From NCBI GenBank assembly GCA_019843655.1, contig JACDQD010000003.1:5334925-5398924 (forward strand): DNA of 64,000 bases. The letters run 5' to 3'. A model generated the notes under the pieces. That model was given only the letters and a program-made list of their open reading frames with translations. It did no database searches and was not told the origin of the DNA. Origin of the DNA: Lethocerus indicus (taxonomy: Eukaryota > Arthropoda > Insecta > Hemiptera > Belostomatidae). Shown in pieces: positions 52,047-64,000 of this stretch. Both the position numbers and the translations under genes were made by a program. Position 1 is the stretch's first letter; each line of letters opens with the position of its first letter.

Positions 52047-54711
52047 ATGGATTCCGGAAGTTATGCAATCTGAGCAGCTGTAACACAATTGTGCACATTA
52101 AAATATTGGATAAAATTCAAAATGGAAATTAACAAGCAGGTAAAATAAGAAAACGTTTTGTAATGTTTCGTAAACATTGTTTTTATTGGCTCCGTGCGAA
52201 CTTGGAGTCGTGGGAAACTGGACGCAACTGGGCGTAATTGTGTCGGTTATTTATCAATCCGCAGGTATACAATCGCCGGCCTTACGGGCCGACCTTAAGC
52301 AAAGCGGCTTCGAAACGACAAAATGGCTTATTCTCGGCCGTTTCTCTTAAGTTTAATACCGCACAGCAGTATTACTTTCCCTTATCCGGGCCGATGGGAG
52401 CGCCCGAGATAATTTTCCGACTGACAACGGTCATAAGTCATTTTATTCGACCCCAGTAGAAGAAGTGGGTTAATGTGGCGAGGAAAATTTGTCCGAGTGG
52501 ATAGGCTATTTATTAAGGGTACGCTGATACCCTTGCGAATTACATGTTTTTTTCCTGTTCATATTTAGAAACTATGTTCGTGTTCAATTTATTGCGCAAA
52601 TACATTGTAATTATGTAATATAAAATACACATCATGAAACCAGAATGTATGTAACTAGAAGCATTAGATAAAATTGTTGCGGACATTTTTATATTAATAT
52701 TGCAGTTGTGCAAACCAGTAAAAATAATTAAAAGCCGTTATAGAAGTCCTCTCGGAAGTAAATGTCGGCCGAGGTTTAGACCTTTTTCTAAAAAATTGAA
52801 CTCATTACTGATTAGGTATCTGAAATGCACGCGTTCTCAGTTCAAACGTAAAGTACATCATCTTTCCTCTAGCAGGTTTGGTTTTATGCAACAGTAACAG
52901 CCTGTTTTATTGTCCTCACTAATTTACTGTCGGAATGCTACTGACGAGACCGATCTAGGACCATATCAACGAGTGGCGGCGGAAGGCCGCAAGGCCGCGA
53001 GATTACAACTTTCATATGTTTAGCATATATTTCACAATAATACGGATACATTAATATATAGAATTGAAATGATCACCATCGGTGCCCTTAAAGCATATCT
53101 CTTCACATTTACTGCACGGGAGATTGGGTAAACGGGAACTTATATTTTGAAAAACGACTTGCACAATCATCCATTGTAAAATTTTCGTATCGCTATGTGC
53201 ATTCACCCAAATGTTGTTTTGTAAATAGCAATCGTTTTGTCAGCTTTGTTTCGAAACGCAAAGCGTTTTCAGCGAAGGTGGGGCGCTTGGAATGGGCGCA
53301 TTAGATTCCGGTCGATTTGCCGGCTGGATCCTCTTGTCCGCGGTGTATCGGGTCCGTGGCGGTCACAATGGACCACGGCGACGGTAATTATCACGGTCGA
53401 TCCCCGCCATAAGAGTGACAATAACGCCCCACGGTGGCGCGACAACCTATAGCCGCTCTGTCATCGGCCTATTATCAGCCGAGGACGAGACACCCCTTTG
53501 TGTCCGGCACAAACGCGTCCCCTAATTACAGCCTCGGTTGATACCATTCAACGACAACAGAAGTGTTTGTACTATTCCCTTGACATTTATCATTCCTCAC
53601 TTATATTTTTAACTTATTATTCCCCACAGTTGAAAATTGCGCCTTATAGCCCCTGCGATAATTCCTACAACCCCTTAATAATTTCATAGTGCACACCTTA
53701 GAATTCTCCTGACCCCGAGAGGAGTCGTACTTAAGAGAGGATGCTCATAATTGTTGTAAGAAAGCTCCTGGAGACACACCAAAAAGAAGGGAATGAATAC
53801 AAAAAAATCCTGTTGCGTGTTTCTTAAGGGTTACTGCTTTCTTAGATTATATATTTATACATATTATACAAAACACGCGATACTATGTAAACTGAAACAC
53901 TTATTTCTTTTCTACCCGGCCTTGTCTCACAAAAATTCTCTTTTAACGCAACGTGATTAATGCGATGTCGGGTAAAATCGTGACTCAAGCTCAAGCGCGC
54001 TACCACTCCTCGCTGGACCGCTCTCTCGTAGAACGAGTAAGAATGCCTAATCGAGATGATCCTCAGGTATACAGTTCCATCCTAAACAAGTGTGTAACAT
54101 TTATTATTATCCAGGATCTCTGAAATTTGGTTACGGAAGTGTAATTGCATCGCACAGAGATATTGAAAGTGGAATATAAATGTTTATCTTGGAAACAAAT
54201 TCATGGTTCCACATTCTCCTCAGTAGCCAAACCTAACCTATGCAGTACAGGGGTACATTTATTAAGTGTATGATATATATAGTACTAAGTATGCTGTATA
54301 ATTTGCGCCATAAATAAAACATCAATCTCAGTAGTTAGTGGATGCCATTTCGGCAATTCTTGTTATGTAGGAAAACGTGGCCCAAAATACGTCCCAAATA
54401 AAACTCGAAAATATCCTAAGGCATAATTCGTACTATAGCTAGTAGGTATTTCGAGCACGACAATCAACGTGACTGGAGTATAGCAGAAAGGTAGGCCGCC
54501 GAAAGTGTTTTCGTGAGTGTATGCGGCGCTTGGCGAGAAATTCGTGAGCGGTGCTTTATATGACAACTACGAAAAAACGTTTGTCTGGAAAATTAAGTCG
54601 GTTTCATTTTCACTCATTGCCACGCCACGTTTACTCTTTTACGAGTAGAGCCTAAGGATTAGAGGAATAAAATTTCATAATTAACAAAGCTCATTCTATA
54701 TATTAATTAAT

Positions 54712-54745
54712 TAATGGTAATTGATTAACGTATTAATTACCGTTA
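54712..54745. repeat. hairpin of homeodomain-like TAAT sites
   Basis: Arms TAATGGTAATT and AATTACCGTTA (one mismatch) flank GATTAACGTATT, directly after TTAATTAATTAA. Several overlapping TAAT cores make it a candidate homeodomain-binding cluster. Confidence 0.45.
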
Positions 54746-54833
54746 GTATACATATTCGTAATGTATAATAATATCTACAAAATAAATTTTTTAATATACA
54801 ATATAAACATTATAGTACGCAACAATGATTAGC

Positions 54834-54860
54834 GCACACTATACTAGTGTGCTATAAAAG
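54834..54860 (+). promoter_or_regulatory. perfect inverted repeat abutting a TATA box
   Basis: GCACACTA-TAC-TAGTGTGC (54834-54852) is a perfect 8-bp inverted repeat with a 3-base spacer, immediately followed by TATAAAAG (54853-54860). This resembles an operator placed against a core promoter. No clear initiator or gene follows. Confidence 0.3.
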
Positions 54861-57677
54861 TAGTAAAGCTCTAAATTTGTAAACAGGGCATAGAAAAAAA
54901 ATCCTCTTTATTGCTGCGCGTATTAGTCCTGGTGAGCAAATAGATCGCAATTTGAAGATGTTCCTGTTGTATATCTAAATTATCTATACGGTCCTATCAT
55001 ACATCCAAATGAGTTGAGTTACAACTCTAATAACGGGTCCAGCAACACCTCGGTCACAGCTCGCAGTCTTACGATTAATCGGAGAATCGCGACGTTGCCC
55101 TAGTTTCAATAAGATAGTAGAACCGCGTTCCGAATGAAAACTATAGTATCCTATAGGACGGGGGAGCGACGGTGCCAAATGCCGATAGGAGTTGCGCAAA
55201 CGCTCGACTGTTGACAGTTCTTCCGGCTCCACCGCCCGCCCCGACTCACAATTAGCCACCGGTACCGCTTCACCCGTTGTGACAGACCAGAGACATTTGT
55301 TTGGCCCGCACTTCCGGCCAGCGTGTCCGCCTACCGACCTATAAGTCGCAGACATCGATACGGGCACATTTCATAAATAGATCGAATTTAACACTATTTG
55401 GAATTTATGACGTACAGGCGTAATCTGGTGCAGTTGTGGCGATACTATCCCTGTCAAATATTGTCGACTGTCCCGAAAAAATTAAAAACAAAATGAATAC
55501 TCCACATATCCTGTCCATCTATTAGAAAAAGAAAGAAATTGAGCCTGTAAATAGTACACGTACTATCGGTTAGCAGGGGACTCCCTGCTTTGTCGGCAAA
55601 TCGATACTCTACTCATGCATTACCTTCTCTAACACCCCCACATTCGAACCGCGGAGGACACCAGAGCATGGCGTCAGTGTCTTTAAATAGTGTATAATAT
55701 TTTTATATAATAACAAGAATTTATTCGGACAATAAAATTCGTTTTGATTCATCGGATACGGACTGCTCGATTGTAATGTTGATTCAAGTTATGGATGCAA
55801 ATTTTTTACACTCAGAGACGGAGTACTTCATCTGTGAAGTACACCTGACAAGTATTCCGTGATCTGAATAAGTAATAACAGGACAATAATTATGGATGTC
55901 AGATTCGTGGCTGTCAATCCGCTCTGATGGAGTAGAGGGGAAGTCGTTCTCATCCCTCGGCACCGTTCCATAAATTATCCCCGACTGACCGCTTAATTAC
56001 TCGATTCCTCTCGTTTGCTCCAACCAATATTTAACGTTCGTACGTTTTAACGTTTATGCATGCAGAACTATTTGTAATAAATCCTTAATATTAAGCCTTC
56101 GCATAAAAGAGTAAGGGTGAACATCAATGGAGTAGAGCACCGATTTATATATGAGGGGGGATGGAGAGGGCCAGCGGTAAGAATATTACATAATAAATTT
56201 TCAGGCGCTCGCAGCCGCGACGCTTCGAATGGGTACCGGGACCTTCTAATCCAGAATTATTTATAGGGATTCCTTTCATTTTTCTTCCAAAGCGTCCGGA
56301 AAACAATTGGCGGACTCAATGTAAATATCAATTTCTACCCGCAGATTCAATAACGTAATATCGCTAAGTGCCCGGCTGGGAATAAAGCTCGAGTTTTTAC
56401 GCTGGGCCGCCGGTATCCCACGGCAGAGCAATTACTTAACTGTGAAAGTAAAGTTCTCCCTTCTCCCGGGGCTGCTACAGTTGGCTTCATTATGACGCGA
56501 GAAAACCGCTCCGCCCTTTTCTTCGGGGCTTTATTCGCTCCGTTGACCTTGCTGCATAATGTAAAGGCCGAGTGATACGCGGCCAATAATAAGCTCCGCC
56601 GGGGCTCGCCGCCCGAGATCCGGGTTTATGGGATGTGTGTATAGCGGTACGGCGCTTTTAAATGACGCCTTCGTGAGACGGTTACCGCTCGAATCTTCTT
56701 CACGATGGGACAAGGCGAGCGAGGGCCGAAGGGCAACAATGCCTTCCGGTACATTGCCGACGAATTATACCATTATGACATTTACGGCTTACTAGAAAGG
56801 TCTCTGCAAATTGATGGTTAGAGTCGTCCTCGTTTCAATAGCGAACCAATCTAGTTTATATCATAGTCGCGAAATACTAAATTCCTAAAGGAACTAATAA
56901 AAAGTGGAAAGCAGTTAGACGGCATTGAGATCGTGAGGCAGTCTAACAAATAATTGGCTTCGCATTCCTTTCGATCTGGATTGTACATTTGGTGATAATT
57001 CCGAGTGAATATTTATCCACGCGGTTCTGAATCTGTTCATGACATTGTAATACAATTTTAATACATAATTATAATTTATAACTAATAAATATATATTATA
57101 ATTAAGAGATTAAAATGCTGTGTAATTTCAAAACTCAATAATGGAATGAAGCAACTAACTGTTGCTTCAGTGGTCTGATGAGTCAAACGTACCCGTTTTA
57201 CGCTTTCGGAAAACCTATGATACATCGGCATTCGCAATTTGGCCGATGACCTCGAGCAAGGACATCTAAAATAAAACATTTGATCCTTGTTCCCGGCTGG
57301 TTTTTTCGGATTTTCGTGCGGCGCGGCCGCTTCGCCGGGAAAAACCGGTCGAACGCCTCCGGGCCTCGGGTGACTCGCATTTCATTTAAATTTTAATGGC
57401 GTAAAAAGTCCGATCGACGGCAGGAAAGGAGTGTTTCTACAGATTCGGATTGCGTCAATCTATACAGCGGATGCCGTGAGAGCTATGAAAATGCAGAAAT
57501 CGGTTGACCAACACTTCCTCGATAAACCGGAGGATCGTTTCATAATTCTCTGTTGACTAGTTTGACACTTGTTTGGGGGGTCCGGTAGCCTTTGCAATAT
57601 AATCATTTTTAGCGATTTGGTCCTATTATAGACTGACCGGTTTCACATTCTCACGAACGTCAATAACATTCCGGTAA

Positions 57678-57700
57678 TAAGTAGGTGCGGTACCTACTTA
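57678..57700. repeat. TAAGTAGGT inverted repeat
   Basis: Perfect 9-bp arms TAAGTAGGT and ACCTACTTA with a 5-base spacer GCGGT; related to the half-site at 44950. A 101-codon plus-strand frame starts in it at GTG (57685) and looks moderately protein-like, but has no domain I recognise and no ATG near its start. Confidence 0.5.
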
Positions 57701-58206
57701 AAATGTGTTCTTCTTTTTCTGGGTATTACATTTTTCATTCGGTTCAAGGATTGTGGTTGATCCCGGTGTTGGACGATTGCAAACGTGTGACCCTGCCCGA
57801 GGGGGTTCCAATTATAAACGAATTAACGGGCCCCTATCTCAGCTATCTCTCAACGGGTCAACGAGTAACTAAAAACAGAAATTGTGCCTACCTAGTATTT
57901 CCTGATTTCCAAGGACGCATTGAGTTAAATTTCACCGCTTATCATTTATCACTAGCCTTTCATCAAAATACGGAGCCGCCCTTTCTATAAATTCCGGATA
58001 CTCGCGTACTTGACCCCGAACTTTACTCGCTCTTGATCTCTCTGAGCTAAACTCTGACTCAGGTCCAGTCGTTATAAGAGCGGTTCCGAGATGAGGTTGG
58101 ACTCATTAACAATGAATTATCTGATCCTCCATTATTTTACTCTAAGTCATCGTCGTGGCGTGGTCATTGACAACACTAAACATGCATGAAAGTATAAGAA
58201 GTAATT

Positions 58207-58392
58207 TAGAATACCTGTTTTGTGGTCTGTCAGGGGTTGGAATACCGTAGATTTCTTGTTTTTCTGTGTCCTCTCGCAGGTTTGATCTTTTGCTAATATG
58301 ACTAAAACCGCTACTGAAGAGCAAAGACCGAAACCGGTCTAGCAAAAGACCAAACCAGCGAGAGGAAACAGACGCACACGAAATCTACGGTA
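58207..58392 (-). mobile_element. foldback element, short internally deleted copy
   Basis: Inverted arms (58244-58315 and about 58310-58391) start ACCGTAGATTTC and end GAAATCTACGGT, leaving almost no loop. The one-sided tail lies on the left (58211-58243, ATACCTGTTTTGTGGTCTG...TTGGAAT), so this copy is in the opposite orientation to the one at 46780. Compared with that copy the nested inner hairpin and central body are missing. Confidence 0.85.
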
Positions 58393-61300
58393 TAAGAAGT
58401 AAGTTACCAACTCCACACTCTGCGTGATACAAAGAAAAATGCTGACCATCAATTAACAAGTGCAAATCGTGAACTTTCCTCTCGAGATGACCGCAGCGAA
58501 AGGCCATGTAAATGCTCGGTTTTCCTCGACTGACAAAAGGTAAATCATATGAAAATGTCGTAGGGGTCGCAAAATACCAGCCTAGCGGATCTGAATCATG
58601 ATTTCGAGAAGGATAAACAATGCAGGGAGATGCGTCATGTAGATCTAACTGGACGGGAGTAAGGTGTGTAGGAACACACCTACCTGCCCTTCCGGCCGGC
58701 ACACGATATTTCGGTAGTTAAATCATATCCCCTGGGTATCCCAAGATTGGAAGAAGCGGGACGAGTTTCTCTGGCTCTGGTCAGCGTACCATAAATGGCC
58801 GTGTTGGAGTGGGCGATCACTTTTGGCAAATTGGCCATTAGCAGCCCAGTTCAACATACTTCTCCTTTGTTTAAAACTGTCCATTAATCTTCAGTTCGTA
58901 TTCATCTACCGTCTGACTGCATCAACTCTTCAACTTTTCAAGTGACATTCGTACAATATTATTTAAATTATTTAAATTTTTAGTCTACTGTTTAGACAGA
59001 AGTGGTGACAACTACTAGTTACTTACTAAAACGTAATAAATTTTAGTACGATGCAAATATCCCAGGCATTTTCCGACTTCCATATACTAACACCGAAACC
59101 AGCAGAAATTTGAATAACAAAATGTGTTTTGTTAACACGAATGAATTGGGGCAGAGAACACTAAAGGAGGATTTAAAATGGTGTAATATTGAAGCGTGAT
59201 GAGGATGCCTGAAGAACAGCAATCTTCTTCTGGCGTCCGCCCTAATTGCACAGAGTCGCAACCGGGGCACAATCACAGTCTAGAATCATTCCCTACCTGG
59301 CAATCGTGCTCTACAATCATGTTTTGCAGTCCTCCTAAAGGATAAAATGCCACCGGTGTTTCCCTACGGCTTGGCCAACTCTCCGATCGTAAAACAATAA
59401 GAACACGTGTCGGAAACTCAGTTGTTAACCAACAGCGGCGTTCTGTCTCTGAGATTCCTGGAGCCGCGCTCACCACGACCTTCTCCTGTTCCGACGACGC
59501 ATTTCAAACGAGGAACGTAAAATTTTCTATTGCAATATTAGTAAACTGTTATCCTTCAGCCGGACGAGCAATGCAGTTGAATAAACCCGCATTATACCGG
59601 AAAAATCCATGTTACTAACTATATCTTCGATTTTATATTCGCAATAATGAACCCTCACCCATAAAATTTCCTTCGTGTTGTTTGGTCTACCAAACAGTAT
59701 TGTTCCGATAACAGCGCACGATAGAGGCGCCAAGGAATTAAGTGCGGACAGATATTCGCACGTGTCACAAAACGATATTCCTTCCTCGAATACATATCGT
59801 GTCGTATATATTGTAATACGTGAATATATCATCTGAAATTGTAAAAATATTCCCTCTCCCGCAAAGTTCATTGCCAAGCGAACGCTCGTGGCACGGTCTC
59901 AAGAAACTATGTTTCGAATTTTAAAACATTCTTACATAACAATGGCTGTCAGTCCGTCATGCTCTGTTCAGATACCGGATTTTTTAGCTGAAACAATCGA
60001 TAATGTGGATATTTTTTTGCGTTTGACCAACTCGTTGTTCCGTATCGGTGAACAGTCAGGGTGGAATGGCATTGTACGTACGATATGTAATTACTTGAAA
60101 TTAACCATTAAGTCAATCCGTCAGTTTCCGCTGCTAGCTCAAATTTTACACATAACATTAACAGCCACTAGTCGAGCTCGAAAAAAAATAAAACAATGGA
60201 TAATGGATATTGTTTTTCTTAGTACTGTTGGGCTACAGATATGGGCACCTGTCAAACACAGCGTTGGAAGTTGAAGGTGTGTAATGTTGACTGCTCGTTT
60301 AATGGGACACTGGGAGCTTTATCATCGGTGTAGCGTAGATAAAATAGAGTACAAATGAAATGTTAAAGGTGAAACGGGTGGTGCTCTTAGCAACGCGAAT
60401 AAATAGGTCGGTATCACGTTGCACGAGTACAACGGCTTTTTGATCTAAATAAGAGTGGACCGCGGGGGTGGGCGAGATACCAAGGCTTGGCCGGGTGTCG
60501 CAAGCCCAACTTTCAAACTGGAGAACCGATCGAAAGGAACGTTCGTTCGATTTCAAAACCCTCAAGATCATATATCGTTGACTGGGTATTGTTAACCGTT
60601 CCGAATGAATAACTGGAACTTTTGATTCCCAGACGCGATATCGGTAAATGAGCGGGCCTAATATAGGTGATTCGAAAAACTCCGCCTAATAAAGCCATTA
60701 TCACGTTCCCGTTTCATACCTTATCGGGTATCAAGTAATAAATATACACGTTATGCCTACCACATACTATAAGAAATAATATCGCGATTCTTTTGTCACC
60801 TGTTCACGTTTGGGCTGTGACGTTATAGGGTATCAATACTCGTCTGTGGCGTTGCGTCAATTTTATAGTACTAACAGGATGCTGTACCGTAATCGGACTG
60901 TGGAACAATTAGGATAAGTCTAGAGCGGCCGAAACGGGTCTACAATATCAACGAGACAGAGATAACAATAAATGACAGTAATGCAATAGTTACTTCATTT
61001 TAATGCATTTTTAATATCAAGCTCAAATCACTTTCAAATGCCAAGAGTCTTGTTGGAAAGATATTGGTGATGGGTAGGATACATAATTCATTTTTTTTTA
61101 TATTCACGCGATAAAAACACATATACAGTCGGATGGATTCATCATTGAGCGATGCGATACAGAAGATGCGCGGAGGCCTTGATCTTTAGAGGAACGACTA
61201 AATCGTGAAAATACAACCCTGAAGAGATTAGCATTTTTAACATAGTATTTCAAATACAACCACTTCACCTACAGTATTTTGCGCTTGAACCATGTTTTAC

Positions 61301-63437
61301 AAGTCTGGCTGCCCCAATAACACAAGACTGCCCATGTGTTACAAGACTGTGTTAACCCAATAAAATCTGTCTTCAAATACTGTACCACTCGTTTGGGAAG
61401 TGGTACTGAGTTGTGAAAATGATTTGCCCCCCTCCGGTCAAGACGACTGTCACGATCTTATGTCGGCATCTTTCTAAAATTCGACTTCTCTTATACAGTT
61501 ACGTAACACGTTGCTTATGTAGAGCCCGACAGAAGCTATTAACACAGCTTGATATGTACGCTTTGACCTTTACGGGCCCGTCCGATACAACTAAGCCAAA
61601 AGCCGTTTTGAAGAATGGAATACCATTATCCGTGCATGAATAATGTACGAAATTGTATAGACAGAATTTGGCAGTCTCAGATTGGGTTTAGCAACGGGTC
61701 AACACTCACTACAACAAAGCAGAAAGTTAAAAGATGTCGAACTCCTTTCGCTACTACTACTATCGACTACATAAATTCGAAATGAAAGCAATCAATTTTT
61801 AATATAACACCATTTTCTTTACTAGCTGAGTTCATTTCTCATCACCACAGTTATGAAGAGAACGCTTTTTTTTTTTAAGTAAAAATAAATCTGGCATTCC
61901 ATAGTATTCCAGATCTTAGGCTATTGTACACACGATGCGTAATTACATTAATCACTACAAGTTTATAAGTTACGCGATGAGTGGAACCGATATTTTCAGG
62001 TTCCATAAATACATTTATATTATTCTTTAATAATTTATATTTTTTAACTTTAAAAAAGTAACTAGGTCTAATTGGGTCGCGTTTAATGGATGGTTTTCTT
62101 TAATTATACACCAGGTGTACTACCCAGCCTGAGTTCCTTCCTGGACGAGAGTCGGTTTCCCGCCGGTGACGTCTGAAAAAGACCGCGACTAATGCACACT
62201 CACATAACTAGCCCAACTTCCTCCCGGGAAATTATAGCGATATATTTAATACCGTATTTAGAGGTTTGTCGGGTGTTCGGAATAAATGGATGGGTCTTGC
62301 ACAACCCTTTGAGACAGCCAGGAAACGGCTTCATTCCGAGTCTCCGATTCTGGCAACGCGCCGTCCGAGATTGTGACAGGAAAAGCCTTCGATTATACTT
62401 TCATTCTGCATTCGACCCAAACGGCTCCTAAGCGACAACCAATTAAAGAGTTAATTAAACAGCATTCAACGGATCAATCATAAAATGCTCTTTACGCGTC
62501 GCTCGAACAGTTTCTTTATCGGTAATATCAGACCCGAGAATGTTCACCGTTTCATTTCCTCATTTTTCCATGGTAGATACTGCGGAATTGGATGGTGACT
62601 TTTAAACCTCAACCTTCCTGATAATCTACATTAATTATAGTTCTAAATAGTGTTAATTATTGTTGCAGATTAATTTTAAAACATAAAATGCCTAAATAAA
62701 CATGTTGGTGAAACATTGAGGTACAATCTTCATTTGTTTTATTGAAATAATATTTTTTAAAATGTCCCACAGTTTATTTCTGGGTGTCGTCTTCTATTGT
62801 AGGTTAAATAAGTCGTTCTTCATTGCCTTGTGTTGGGTTTTAACGTGATATTTTCACTTTTTTAAATTTAGGGTTAAAAGAGATTCCACCCATGAAAATC
62901 GACGATAAAAATCTCTGGGTTTGTTCACGTATTTCATAATACAGAACCGCATGCTATTATAGCGCTTGGTCACTATTGTCACGAATATCCAAAGCTTGTA
63001 CGAAGGTAAGGGCGTGAAGCTGTTAAACGCTGCCGGCTCGTGATATACAAGCCCATTGGAGACAGACTGGGACACTTTCTCCGAACGTCGTGGGGACAGT
63101 CTGAGGGAACTGGTTCAGCGAAGTGAAGGTGGCGGAAGTCCCAGCCAAGGATAACGTGTCCCAAATCTTGATTTCAATTCACGGAAACCCTTCGCGTAAC
63201 GACACAGCAGCCAAATCCTTCCTGAAGAATTTAAAAATATGACAAAATTTGCCTCGAATATCGAGTACGTGTATTTCAACCATGAAATAAATGCCGGAAA
63301 CGTGAGTAATATAAAGCACATTCAAAAGAAGCAAATCATATCTTTTATATACCCAGACCAGTTTTCTAATGGCTAAGGTTCATTCCTATAATATAGTGAT
63401 TTAATTTAGAAACAATCCATAAAAATGTCAAACTTAC
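58393..63437. other. AT-rich non-coding stretch
   Basis: No gene is supported. The longest frames (59888-60274 plus, 128 codons; 59527-59877 minus, 116 codons) are adjacent on opposite strands, hydrophobic, AT-rich and without motif. A (CTA)n-like short run lies near 61753. Confidence 0.35.
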
Positions 63438-63489
63438 TCTCTGAAACGTCGACTCGGCCAATACCAAGAGTTCTATCGATTACTTCTTT
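63438..63489 (-). CDS. candidate internal exon, 52 nt, phase 0 in / phase 1 out
   Basis: The minus-strand acceptor is strong (CTGCTCTTTAACTTCTTACATAG) and the donor is AGA|GTAAGT. Two frames hit stops early; the only open frame reads KEVIDRTLGIGRVDVSE, with balanced composition. It lies 26 kb upstream of the signal-peptide exon on the same strand, so it would belong to a neighbouring gene or to a 5' alternative transcript. Phase 1 out would be compatible with the exon at 3335. No family is recognised. Confidence 0.33.
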
Positions 63490-64000
63490 CTATGTAAGAA
63501 GTTAAAGAGCAGTGGGTCGGAAAGGGCAAAGAAAGTTTACACACTGTGGGCCAAGGGGTCAACAAATCTTGGACTTTAAAGTTGCAGTAAGTTAGTAATG
63601 ATGATATCACTTGGCAAGATATCCTTTATACGTAAATTATTTAAATTGCCTATTTAAATTTGCCTCGATATTTTCCGATATTTTCCCAACTCGACAATGC
63701 CAGTTTTATTATAAAATAGGACAGTGGGCTGTGAGGCGTGACTACTACTACTAGTTTCGTCATTATTACCAACGCAAGAAGTCAACTCGATGACTTTTTT
63801 TTAGTTATGGAAACTTACTTAATAAGAGTTATTATTGTTTTCATGTCCAAAAATCATTTGGTAAGCCAGGACAAAAGTGGTTAAATTTATTTCGGCTGTA
63901 GGACAAAACGTGCATCCGAGATTTTCATTCCTAGGTTTTCCACAAATAAATAAAATAGCCCGGAGAAAGGTGAAAGGTGATGATAAAGAAAGTGAAACTG
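63490..64000. other. AT-rich end of window
   Basis: Nothing supported: a short (ACT)n run at about 63740-63753 and poly-T/A tracts only. Confidence 0.4.

Larger units (their letters stand above)
52047..58206. other. AT-rich non-coding stretch with GC islands
   Basis: No gene is supported. GC-rich islands occur at about 52270-52420, 53270-53470, 55170-55350 and 56380-56740. Frames within them (up to 127 codons, 54984-55367 minus) have no recognisable domain. A tandem AAGGCCGC pair lies near 52983. TAATTA-rich hairpin and inverted-repeat/TATA features at 54.7-54.9 kb are listed separately. Confidence 0.35.

Noticed and set aside
1..64000. tRNA, rRNA, snRNA, CRISPR, phage or bacterial genes
   Set aside because: Scanned by eye for A/B-box, 5S, U1/U2/U6 and direct-repeat/spacer patterns; none found. 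Weak RNA genes could still be missed without a covariance-model search.

Overview
The window looks like AT-rich, gene-poor nuclear DNA of a eukaryote, most probably an arthropod (insect-like). No open reading frame is convincingly a complete gene, and there are no operons, ribosome-binding-site-led ORFs, rRNAs, recognisable tRNAs or CRISPR arrays. Stop-to-stop frames reach only about 157 codons, roughly what chance gives in 64 kb. What can be supported is intron/exon-style signals, miniature foldback transposons, microsatellites, TATA/initiator-type promoters and short GC-rich islands embedded in AT-rich DNA. The species assignment is inference; I recognised no protein family with certainty.

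The best gene evidence is on the minus strand. A GA-repeat-rich, TATA-less promoter-like tract (about 36.89-37.02 kb) lies upstream of an ATG exon (36607-36667). That exon encodes a 20-residue signal peptide and ends at a perfect GTGAGT donor in phase 1. About 33 kb downstream (3335-3386) is a 52-nt exon with a very strong pyrimidine-tract acceptor and a GTAAGT donor; its only open frame matches phase 1. A further strong acceptor at 38/39 opens an exon that runs off the left edge. If these belong together, most of positions 39-36600 is intron of one secreted or membrane protein gene.

Other single-exon candidates with splice signals on both sides and an open frame lie at 3680-3741(+), 15668-15721(+), 23003-23095(+), 40926-40979(+), 49669-49927(+) and 63438-63489(-). 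About ten such pairs are expected by chance in 64 kb, so each is given low confidence. An orphan TATA plus initiator promoter sits at 6308-6343(+).

Repeats: one foldback (hairpin) element family has four copies or fragments (about 553-662, 46780-47180, 51578-51682, 58207-58392), with long terminal inverted repeats plus a conserved tail on one side only. Next to the third copy is a remnant of a second dispersed repeat (51842-52046). There are also a (TG)n tract, a (GGT)n tract, a 32-bp perfect palindrome and several short inverted repeats that could be protein-binding sites. The remaining DNA is AT-rich non-coding sequence with scattered TAATTA/TTTAT-type homeodomain-like sites and GC-rich islands of about 150-600 bp.
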